From Stella humosa (lineage in GTDB: Bacteria; Pseudomonadota; Alphaproteobacteria; ATCC43930; Allostellaceae), in NCBI RefSeq assembly GCF_006738645.1, contig NZ_AP019700.1, forward strand, positions 4,756,001 through 4,820,000: a DNA stretch of 64,000 bases, given 5' to 3'. The notes under the pieces are model-generated. The model saw only the letters and a list, made by a program, of their open reading frames with translations. It was not told where the DNA came from and did not search any database. Both the position numbers and the translations under genes were made by a program. This document shows, piece after piece, positions 54,449-62,376 of this stretch (position 1 is its first letter; the number at the start of each line of letters is the position of its first letter).

Positions 54449-55615
54449 ATGCAGAATCAACCCCTTCCCGGTCGCGTGCGGCCCGCGGCCGCCAGGCGCG
54501 CGACGGCCGTCGTCTTTTTCGCCAACGGTGCCGGCTTCGGCCTGTGGGCCGCCCATATACCCGCCATCAAGGACGGGCTGGGCCTGTCGGAGGGCGAGCT
54601 TGGCCTGGCCCTCCTGATGCTGGCCGCGGGGGCGGTCGCCACGATGCCGCTGGCCGGGCGCTGCGCCGTCGCCATCGGCAGCCGTCCGACCGTCCTGGCG
54701 GTGGGCCTTGCCTTTGCCGCGTTCCTGGCGCTGCCGCCGCTGGCGCCCAGCCTGGCGGTGCTGATGGCCACCTGTCTGCTGCTGGGGGCCGCCAACGGCG
54801 CGATCGACGTGGCGATGAACACGCACGCGACGGCCGTCGAGCGGGCCTGGGACGGGCCGATCATGTCGTCGTTCCACGCCTTCTACAGCCTGGGCGGGCT
54901 GGCCGGGGCCACGGCCGCCGGGCTGGCCATCTGGGCGGGGGCGGCAGCGGCGCCGACGATGGCGGCAGGCTCGGCCGTCCTGCTGCTGGCCGTCGCCGCC
55001 ACCGCCCCCTTCCTGGCGGTGCCACCGCTGCCGGCCGTGCCGCGCGCGGGCACGGTGCGGCCGCATGGGCCGGTGGTGCGCCTGGGCATCCTGGCCCTGC
55101 TGGGGTTCCTGGCCGAGGGCTCGCTGATCGACTGGTGCGCGGTCTACATGGTGGAGACGGTGGGCACGTCCCAGGCCACGGGGGCGGCCGGCTATGCCGC
55201 TTTCTCCCTGGCCATGACGACCGCCCGGCTGACGGGGGACCGGGTCGCCGCCCGCCTGGGACCGGAGCGGACGCTGACGCTGTCGGGCCTGGTCGCGGCG
55301 GCCGGGCTTGGCCTGGCGGTGGCGCTGCCGCACCCGCTGCTGGCTCCGGCGGGGTTCGCGCTGGCGGGCCTGGGCCTGGCCAACATCGTGCCGTTGCTGT
55401 TTGGTGCTGCCGCCCGCGTGCCGGGGGTGGCGGCCGGCGACGGCGTGGCGATGGTCGCGGTCTTCGGCTACACGGGCGCCTTGGCCGGGCCGCCGCTGAT
55501 CGGCTTTGCCGCCGAATGGACCAGCCTGCGGACGGCGCTGTGCGGCCTGGCCGTCGCGGCAGCGGTCATCGTGCCGCTGGTGCCCTGGGCGTTGGGCCGG
55601 CGGGTCGAGCGTTGA
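54449..55615 (+). CDS. MFS transporter (YbjJ/FucP-like)
   Basis: 388 residues, 12 membrane segments. Opening GAGFGLWAAHIPAIKDGLGL and GAANGAIDVAMNTHATAVER with MSSFHAFYSLGGLAGATAAG are characteristic of the YbjJ-like MFS group. Substrate unknown; group members are often annotated as sugar or drug transporters without proof. The stop is 4 bp before the next gene's ATG, suggesting co-transcription with the hybrid sensor. Divergent from small-RNA candidate B. Confidence 0.9.
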   Translation: MQNQPLPGRVRPAAARRATAVVFFANGAGFGLWAAHIPAIKDGLGLSEGELGLALLMLAAGAVATMPLAGRCAVAIGSRPTVLAVGLAFAAFLALPPLAPSLAVLMATCLLLGAANGAIDVAMNTHATAVERAWDGPIMSSFHAFYSLGGLAGATAAGLAIWAGAAAAPTMAAGSAVLLLAVAATAPFLAVPPLPAVPRAGTVRPHGPVVRLGILALLGFLAEGSLIDWCAVYMVETVGTSQATGAAGYAAFSLAMTTARLTGDRVAARLGPERTLTLSGLVAAAGLGLAVALPHPLLAPAGFALAGLGLANIVPLLFGAAARVPGVAAGDGVAMVAVFGYTGALAGPPLIGFAAEWTSLRTALCGLAVAAAVIVPLVPWALGRRVER

Positions 55616-55619
55616 GCAC

Positions 55620-58418
55620 ATGTCCGGGCGCGACCGTGCGGGAATGGCGAAACTGTCGTACATTCCGGCGATGAGGGCGACCGGGGGCGCTGGCGCGGAC
55701 GGGCCGGACGGCAATGCCGTGACCGGGACCCGGGGGCTGCCCGGACTGGCGGCATGGATCGGGCTTGGCCTGGGCCTGCTGGTCATCGCCATCACGACGC
55801 TGACGATCGCGATCGTCGAGCAGACGATGATCCGGCGCGCCGACCGGCAGGCGCTGGCGGTGGTCGAGTCCAAGGCCGACACCCTGGCCCGCCTGCTCGA
55901 GCGCGGCATGTACGAGCGCTGGCGCGAGCTGCGGCTGTTCGCGCGCACCGTGGGCGAGGACCTGTCGGCCGGGCCGGCCGTCGCCGAGGATCCCCAGTGG
56001 CTGGACCGGCTGCGTGGCGGCCTCGACCGCATGCAGGTCAGCTATCCGCTCTATTCCTGGCTCGGCTTCGTGCGCAGCGACGGCATCCTGATCGCCAGCA
56101 GCATCCGCCGGTTCGAGGGCAGCAGCGTGCGCGACCGCGACTGGTTCGAGAAGTCGCAGGACCGGCCGTTCCTGGGCGACGTGCGCGACGCCGGCGTGAT
56201 CGCGGCCGAGGTGAAGCGCCATTCGGACGATCCCGTCCGCTTCATCGACATCGCGGCCCCCATCCGCCGGGACGACGGTTCGTCGGCCGGCATCATCGCC
56301 GCCCACCTGAACTGGGACTGGGCGGCCGACATCATGCGCCTGCTGCCCGACCGGGTGGACGCCCAGTCGGCCGAGGCCATCATCGCCCGCCGGGACGGCC
56401 TCATCATCGCCGGCCCGCAGGCGCTGCGGAACACCAAGCTGCCGCCGGCCGTCCTGGCGGCAATGCCGGCCGCCGGGCGCGTGGACCAGCAGCCGGCCGC
56501 GACCCGGCTGGAATGGCCGGGAACGGGCCGCGCCTACTATGTGGGCGCAGCACCCCTGGCCCACTCGGACGAGTATCCCTCGCCGCAATGGATCGCCGTC
56601 GCCCGCTGGTCGAGCGAGGCCGCCCACGCCGAGACCGGCGCCTGGCGCTGGCGGGCGTTCCTGCTGGCCGTTCCCATCTTCCTGGCGCTGCTGCTGCCGC
56701 TGATGCTGGTCGTCCGCTGGCTGGTGCGGGGGCTGGGCGAGCTGACGCGGGCCGCCCGGGCCGCTGCCGAGGGGCAGCCATGGGCGCTGGCCGCCGGCCG
56801 GCCCCGCGCTCGCGAACTGGCCAGCCTGCTGGGCGCGGTCGACCGGCTGGTGTCGCAGCAGGCCAGCCAGCTCGACCGGCTGACGGCGGCCAACCGCGAC
56901 CTGGAGCAGCGGGTGACCGAGCGCACCCGGCAACTGCGCGGGGCTTTGGCCGCGCAGGTCGAAGCCGGGCCCGCGACCGCTGGCGCGACCGCCGGCCGGG
57001 GCCCGTTCCTGACCGCCGTCGGGCAGGAGATACGGCCGGCGATGGAAGCGATCGCCGGCATCGCCCAGGCGATCCTGCGCGATTCGCCCGATCCCGAGGC
57101 CCGCGCCCAGGCGCGTCGGCTTCTCGATACGGCCGATGCCTTGCAGCCGGTCCTGGACGACACGGCCGACCTGTCGCGCATCGATGCCGGGCAGGTGCCG
57201 GTCACGCCGCGGCCGTTCCGGCTGTCGGACCTGGTGGAGCGCTGCATCGGCACGGCCCGGCCGTTGGCCGACGCCAAGGGCGTGACGCTGGCGGCCACGA
57301 TCGACCCAGCCGTCCCCGACGCGCTCTCGGCCGACCGCCAGCGCATGCAGCAGATCGTCACCAGCCTGCTGACCGGCCTGGTGCGCCAGACGGCGGCCGC
57401 CCGGGTGCGGCTGACCGTCTCGATCGAGGCCGCGGCCGGCACCCGGCTGGACCTGCGCTTCGAGGTGTCGGACATGGCAGACGGCGCCCAGCCGGGCAGA
57501 GCGCCGGCCGGCGAAGGCAATCTGGGCCTGGTGCTGGCGCAGGGGCTGGCGGGGGCGCTGGGCGGCCGGCTGGATGCGCGCATGGCGCAGGCCGGCGGCG
57601 GCACCGCGATCGCCTGCATCCTGCCGGTGTCGGCCGGGCCGGCGGACGCCCGCCCGGCGGAGACGGCGGCGGAACGGCCGGGCTTGCGCATCCTGCTGGT
57701 CGACGACGTCGCCATCAACCGGGCGACATTGGCCGCCCTGCTCGACACCGGCCAAAATGTCCTGGACGAGGCGGGCGACGGCGAGGACGCCGTCCGCCTG
57801 GCGGCCGAGGGCGGCTACGACCTGATCCTGATGGATCGCTTCATGCCGGGCATGGACGGGCTGGAAGCGACCCGGCGGATCCGCGCCCTGCCCGGTCCGG
57901 CCGGCCGCACGCCGATCCACGGGCTGACCGGGGCGGCCGCGGGCTCCGACCTCGCCACCTGCCTGGCGGCCGGGATGGACGGGGTGATGGCCAAGCCGGT
58001 GCGGCCCGACGCGTTGCAGGCCCTGCTGGCATCCCTGACTGCCGCAGCCGCAGCCGTCCCGACGCCCGACCCCGCGCCCGACCTGCAGGCCGCCGACCGC
58101 CTGCGCCGATCGCTCGGCGAGGCCGCGTTCACGGGACTGCAGCGCCAGTTCTCGACCTTCGCGCACGAGACCGCGGCCGCCCTGGCCGCGGCGGTCGTCG
58201 CCGACGACACGGACGAGATCGTCCGCGTGGCGCACATGATCGCCGGCACGTCCGGCTCCTTCGGCCATCCCAGCCTGAGCCAGGAAGCGCACGCCCTGCA
58301 GCGGGCCGCGCGCGCCGGCCAGCCCGCGGCCGACATCCGCGAAGGCGGCCGCCGGCTGGCGCGGTCCACCGCCGAGGCCGCCCGGCGCGTCGAAGCCGCC
58401 CTGGCGACGCCGGCCTGA
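55620..58418 (+). CDS. Hybrid sensor protein with degenerate kinase core, intact receiver and HPt domains
   Basis: 932 residues from the ATG at 55620. Membrane helix ~45-65, a periplasmic Cache-like sensor (YSWLGFVRSDGILIASSIRR, DRDWFEKSQDRPFLGDV), a second membrane helix ~345-370, HAMP-like linker and coiled-coil. In the dimerisation segment FLTAVGQEIRPAMEAI the phospho-accepting His is Gln469. The ATPase part lacks a recognisable N box (LLTGLVRQTAAARV) and G1 box (DMADGAQPG), keeping only a G2-like GEGNLGLVLAQGLAGALGG. The receiver is intact (Asp695/696, Asp739 in LMDRFMPGMDG, Lys792), as is an HPt domain with His872 (AHMIAGTSGSFG). Confidence 0.87.
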   Translation: MSGRDRAGMAKLSYIPAMRATGGAGADGPDGNAVTGTRGLPGLAAWIGLGLGLLVIAITTLTIAIVEQTMIRRADRQALAVVESKADTLARLLERGMYERWRELRLFARTVGEDLSAGPAVAEDPQWLDRLRGGLDRMQVSYPLYSWLGFVRSDGILIASSIRRFEGSSVRDRDWFEKSQDRPFLGDVRDAGVIAAEVKRHSDDPVRFIDIAAPIRRDDGSSAGIIAAHLNWDWAADIMRLLPDRVDAQSAEAIIARRDGLIIAGPQALRNTKLPPAVLAAMPAAGRVDQQPAATRLEWPGTGRAYYVGAAPLAHSDEYPSPQWIAVARWSSEAAHAETGAWRWRAFLLAVPIFLALLLPLMLVVRWLVRGLGELTRAARAAAEGQPWALAAGRPRARELASLLGAVDRLVSQQASQLDRLTAANRDLEQRVTERTRQLRGALAAQVEAGPATAGATAGRGPFLTAVGQEIRPAMEAIAGIAQAILRDSPDPEARAQARRLLDTADALQPVLDDTADLSRIDAGQVPVTPRPFRLSDLVERCIGTARPLADAKGVTLAATIDPAVPDALSADRQRMQQIVTSLLTGLVRQTAAARVRLTVSIEAAAGTRLDLRFEVSDMADGAQPGRAPAGEGNLGLVLAQGLAGALGGRLDARMAQAGGGTAIACILPVSAGPADARPAETAAERPGLRILLVDDVAINRATLAALLDTGQNVLDEAGDGEDAVRLAAEGGYDLILMDRFMPGMDGLEATRRIRALPGPAGRTPIHGLTGAAAGSDLATCLAAGMDGVMAKPVRPDALQALLASLTAAAAAVPTPDPAPDLQAADRLRRSLGEAAFTGLQRQFSTFAHETAAALAAAVVADDTDEIVRVAHMIAGTSGSFGHPSLSQEAHALQRAARAGQPAADIREGGRRLARSTAEAARRVEAALATPA

Positions 58419-58424
58419 CGGCCC

Positions 58425-59060
58425 TCAGCCCTTGGGGGCGATCGGCCAGCCGGGGCGCATGATCGAGAAGACGGTGTCGACCTTCACATAGTCCATGTAG
58501 CCCAGGCGCCCGATCGGCTCGACCCGCTTGTAGTCGACCAAGCCGTCGACGATGACGCTGTCGTCGATATGGATGCCGATGACCTCGCCGAAGACGACGG
58601 TGTTGGGCTGGGCCGGGTCGGCCGTCGCCAGGTCCACGGCCGCGGTGAAGCGGCATTCGAGGTGGATCGGGCTTTCCTTCACCCGCGGCGCCTTCACCAG
58701 TTCCGACGGCGCCATGGTGAGGCCGGCCAGTTCGAACTCGTTGACGCCGAACGGGGACGGGGCGGCCGTGATGTTCATGGCCTCGCGCAGCGCCCAGGTG
58801 CAGATGTTGACCACGAACTCGCCGCTGTCGCGGGCGTTGGCCACCGTGTCCTTCATGCCGCCGCCCTGCTGGTGGGCGCTGGTGGAGGCGAACATGACCT
58901 GGGGCGGGGTGTAGGCGACGCCGTTGAAGAAGGAATAGGGCGCCAGGTTGGCCCGCCCCTGGCTGTCGATGGTGGAGATCCAGCCGATCGGCCGCGGCAC
59001 GACGATGGCGTTGAAGGGGTTGTGGCGCAGGCCGTGGGGCTGGTCGCCGCGATAGAACAT
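58425..59060 (-). CDS. Flavin reductase-like FMN-binding protein
   Basis: 211 residues from MFYRGDQPHGLRHNPFNAIV (GGAG nearby upstream); a longer frame to 59171 runs into the divergent gene's leader and is not family-like. Split-barrel FMN domain: VVPRPIGWISTIDSQGRANL, APYSFFNGVAYTPPQVMF, FVVNICTWALREAMNITAAP and ESPIHLECRFTAAVDL. Members reduce flavin with NAD(P)H or act on flavin-dependent substrates. Convergent with the hybrid sensor (6 bp apart) and divergent from the SDR gene. Confidence 0.92.
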   Translation of the reverse strand: MFYRGDQPHGLRHNPFNAIVVPRPIGWISTIDSQGRANLAPYSFFNGVAYTPPQVMFASTSAHQQGGGMKDTVANARDSGEFVVNICTWALREAMNITAAPSPFGVNEFELAGLTMAPSELVKAPRVKESPIHLECRFTAAVDLATADPAQPNTVVFGEVIGIHIDDSVIVDGLVDYKRVEPIGRLGYMDYVKVDTVFSIMRPGWPIAPKG

Positions 59061-59185
59061 GATGGCTCCGCTGACTGGAAAGGGTGACGCATCCTGCCGT
59101 CCCGGCATCCATCGCGCCAGCCGGCGATTGACCGGGATGGCCGGCGATGCTCCGATCGGCCCTTCATTCACCGGAGATGCCGCCC

Positions 59186-59953
59186 ATGCCCGACGCCCTT
59201 CCGCTCGCCGGCCGCCCCGTCCTCCTGACCGGGGCCGGGGGCGACATCGGCCGCGCCATGATGGCGGCCTTCGCCCGCGCCGGCGCCCGCATCGCGGCCG
59301 CCGACATCGACCCCGCTCGCGCCGAGGCCGCGGCCGCCGTCGCCCGCGACCTGGGGGTGGACGCCATCGCCGTCCCGCTCGACGTCACCCGGTCGGAATC
59401 CTGCCGCGAGGCCGTGGCCGCGGCGGTGGCGGCCTTCGGGTCCTTGCGCGTGCTGGTGAACAACGCGGCAGCACTCGCCATCCGCGGCACGGTGGTCGAC
59501 CTCAGCGAGGCCGACTGGCACAGCCAGATGGCGGTCAACCTGACCGGCCCGTTCCTGATGGCCAAGCACGCCATCCCGGCGATGCGCGCCGGCGGCGGCG
59601 GGGTCGTCGTCAACCTCGCCTCGCAACTGGGCCATGTCGGCCAGGCGGGGCTGGCGGCCTATGGGGCGGCCAAGGCCGGCATCCACAATTTGACGCGCAT
59701 CATGGCGATCGACCATGCGGCGGACGGCATCCGCGTCGTCAGCCTGTCACCCGGCGCGATCGAGGGCACGCGAGTCCGCTCCCGCTTCCCCGACGACGAT
59801 GCCATGCGCGCCTACAATGACCAGCGCCACATCCTGGGCCGCATGGGCCGGCCCGACGAGATCGCCTCAGCCGCCGTGTTCTTGGCGAGCGATGCCGCCA
59901 GCTTTATGACCGGCGCGGATTTGCTGGTGGATGGCGGCTATACGGCCTGGTAG
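59186..59953 (+). CDS. Short-chain dehydrogenase/reductase
   Basis: 255 residues from the ATG at 59186, which has GGAG nine bases upstream (a second ATG at 59177 would overlap that RBS). Rossmann motif LLTGAGGDIGRAMMAAFARA, Asp in AADIDPARAE (NAD preference), LVNNAAALAI, catalytic Ser in NLASQLGHVG and YGAAKAG (Tyr/Lys pair), then LSPGAIEGTRV. Classical SDR; oxidises or reduces an alcohol/carbonyl. Substrate unknown. Confidence 0.94.
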   Translation: MPDALPLAGRPVLLTGAGGDIGRAMMAAFARAGARIAAADIDPARAEAAAAVARDLGVDAIAVPLDVTRSESCREAVAAAVAAFGSLRVLVNNAAALAIRGTVVDLSEADWHSQMAVNLTGPFLMAKHAIPAMRAGGGGVVVNLASQLGHVGQAGLAAYGAAKAGIHNLTRIMAIDHAADGIRVVSLSPGAIEGTRVRSRFPDDDAMRAYNDQRHILGRMGRPDEIASAAVFLASDAASFMTGADLLVDGGYTAW

Positions 59954-60047
59954 GGGGCGGGCGGCGGTGCGTCCCTCGACTGCTCGCTGCGCTGCGCGCT
60001 CGGGATGAGGGAGGTCTCTGGAATACAAGAAATAGGCGCGCCGGCCG
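59954..60047. repeat. Intergenic imperfect palindrome, candidate dispersed repeat
   Basis: Between TCCCTCG (about 59971) and GAGGGA (about 60006) lies an imperfect inverted repeat rich in GCGCTG. The pattern resembles the short intergenic palindromes common in alphaproteobacterial genomes. No second copy was found in the window, so membership in a dispersed family is unproven. Confidence 0.4.
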
Positions 60048-62350
60048 CTACACCTGCTCGATCACCGGCGGATCGAATATCCCCACTGCCGGGGCCGGGC
60101 CTTCCCAGCGTTCGACCTCCACCAGGCAGGTCATGGCGACCGGGGCCTGGGCCAGCTTGGAGGTGGGCTTGTCCAGCGTCAGCACGTTGGGGTTGCCGTG
60201 GCGGTCCAGCGAGCCCGGCACGCCGGGCTCGGCCGGGTCGAACCAGGAGCCGGTCGGTAGCTGCAGGACGCGGGGCATCACCGCGTCGGTGACGACGGCA
60301 CCGGCCAGGCAGGCGCCGCGGTCGTTGAAGACGCGCACCAGGTCGCCGGTGGCGATGCCGCGCGAGGCCGCGTCGGCGGGGTTGATCCACAGGGCCTCGC
60401 GGCCGGCGACCTTGGCCTCGCGGCAATAGGGGCCGTGGTCGTACTGGCTGTGCAGCTTGCGGTCGGGCTGGTTGGAGATGAGGTGGAGGGGGTGGCGGGC
60501 GGCCATTCCGCCGGCTCCAGCCAGACCGGGTGGCCGGGGCAGTCGTCATAGCCGAAGCTCTCGATCGCGGCCGAATGAATCTCGATGCGGCCGGACGGCG
60601 TCGGCAGGCGGGCGGCCACCGGGTCGGCGCGGAAATCGGCCATCAGGATGTGGGGCCGCTCGACCGCCGGCAGGGCGAACCAGCCCTTCTCCCAGAAGGC
60701 ATCGAACTCCGGGAAGTCGATGTCGAGCCGCGCGCCGCGCTGGCGGGCGACGGCGTAGAGGTGGCGGACCCAGTCCATCTCGGTCCGGCCCTCGGTGAAG
60801 GCATCGCGCAGGCCCAGGCGGTCGGCCAGGTCGGCGAAGGCGTCATGGTCGTTGCGCGCGCCGCCGACGGGGGCGATGGCGCGGTGCATGGCGACCAGGT
60901 GGCCGTCATTGCCGGCACAGGACAGGTCGTTGCGCTCGAACGGCGTGGTCGCCGGCAGGACGATGTCGGCATGGCGGGCGAGCGGGTTCCAGAATTGCTC
61001 GTGCACCACCACCGTCTCGGGCCGCTGCCAGGCGCGCACCAGGCGGTTCAGGTCCTGGTGGTGGTGGAAGGGGTTGCCGCCGACCCAATAGACCATGCGG
61101 ATGTCGGGATAGGCGAAGCGCCCACCGTCGAAATCGAACGCCGCACCCGGGTTCAGCAGCATGTCGGCGATGCGGGCGACGGGGATGAAGTCCTTCACCG
61201 GGTTGATGCCCTGGGGCAGCGACGGCCAGGGGAAGGCGCGCACGGGGTTGCCCTGCCCATTCATGTCGGCATATCCGAAGCCGAAGCCACCGCCGGCCAG
61301 CCCGATCTGCCCCAGCATGGCGGCCAGCGTGATCGCCAGCCAGTAGGGCTGCTCGCCATGGTCGCCGCGCTGCACCGACCAGCCGACCGAGATCATCGTG
61401 CGCTTGGCCGCCATGCGGCGGGCAAGGCCGCGGATGGTGTCGGCCGGCAGGCCGCAGATGGCGGCGGCCCACTCGGCATCCTTGGGCTGGCCGTCGGCCG
61501 TGCCCATCAGGTAGGGCAGGAAGCGGTCGAAGCCCTCGGCATAGCGATCGAGGAAGGCGCGGTCGTGCAGCCCCTCTGCCACCAGCGTGTGGGCCAGGCC
61601 CAGCATGATGGCGGCATCCGTGTTGGGCAGCGGCGTCAGCCATTCCGCCCCCAGAAAATCGGCCGCGTCGGAGCGCAGCGGGCCGACCAGCACGAACTCC
61701 ACGCCCGCCGCCTTGCACTGCTCCAGCCCCTCGCGGACCGTGTGCCGGCTGACGCCGCCCGAATGGACCTGGGCGTTCTTCATCGGCATGCCGCCGAACA
61801 TGACGACGAGGCCGCGCCCCTCGGCAATCGCCGGCCATTGCGTGTGGTCGTCGAGCAGGCCGCGCGGGTCGCCGATGACGCGCGGCACGATCACCTGGGC
61901 CGCGGCATAGCTGTAGGCATTGACCGAGCGGGTGTAGCCGCCGCCCAGGTTGAGGAAGCGGCGCATCTGGCTCTGGGCGTGGTGGAAGCGGCCGGCGCTG
62001 GCCCAGCCATAGGAGCCGGCATAGATCGCGCGGCTGCCGAACGTCTCGCGCACGCGGGCCAACTCGCCCGCCACGAGGTCCAGCGCCGTATCCCAGCCGA
62101 CCTCGACGAACGGCTCCCCGCCGCGGCCCTCGCCGCCCGCGCGCTCCCGCCTTGCCAGCCACGAGCGGCGGACCATCGGCCCGCGGATGCGCAAGGGGCC
62201 GTCCAGCGTCGGCGGGACGGAGCGGGCGATGGGCGACGGGTCGCCATCCAGCTCGAACGGGTGCAGGCCGACCAGCCGGCCGTCCCGCACCTCCGACCGG
62301 TAGGTGCCCCAATGGGTGGCGGTGGTGGCGAAAGCCGCGTCCTGGGGCAT
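60048..62350 (-). pseudogene. Molybdopterin S/N-oxide reductase (BisC/TorA-like), one frameshift near 60507
   Basis: About 767 residues if repaired. Starts MPQDAAFATTATHWGTYRSE; the Mo-ligand region GSYGWASAGRFHHA has the Ser typical of DMSO/TMAO/biotin-sulfoxide reductases; also VHEQFWNPLARHADIVLPAT and VGGNPFHHHQDLN. The frame runs intact to ~60510 (HPVWLEPAEW) and then continues one frame over as AARHPLHLISNQPDRKLHSQ to the stop at 60048. Adding one G after that Trp codon restores PAEWAARHPLHL. The rest of both halves is undamaged, so a recent mutation or an assembly error is equally possible. No Tat signal, so probably cytosolic. Confidence 0.85.
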
Positions 62351-62376
62351 CGTCCGGTCCTTTCCCTGCTGGGCCG

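Noticed and set aside
59954-60047. Terminator of the SDR gene
   Set aside because: The palindrome is imperfect and lacks a T-run; it is better described as an intergenic palindromic element of unproven family.
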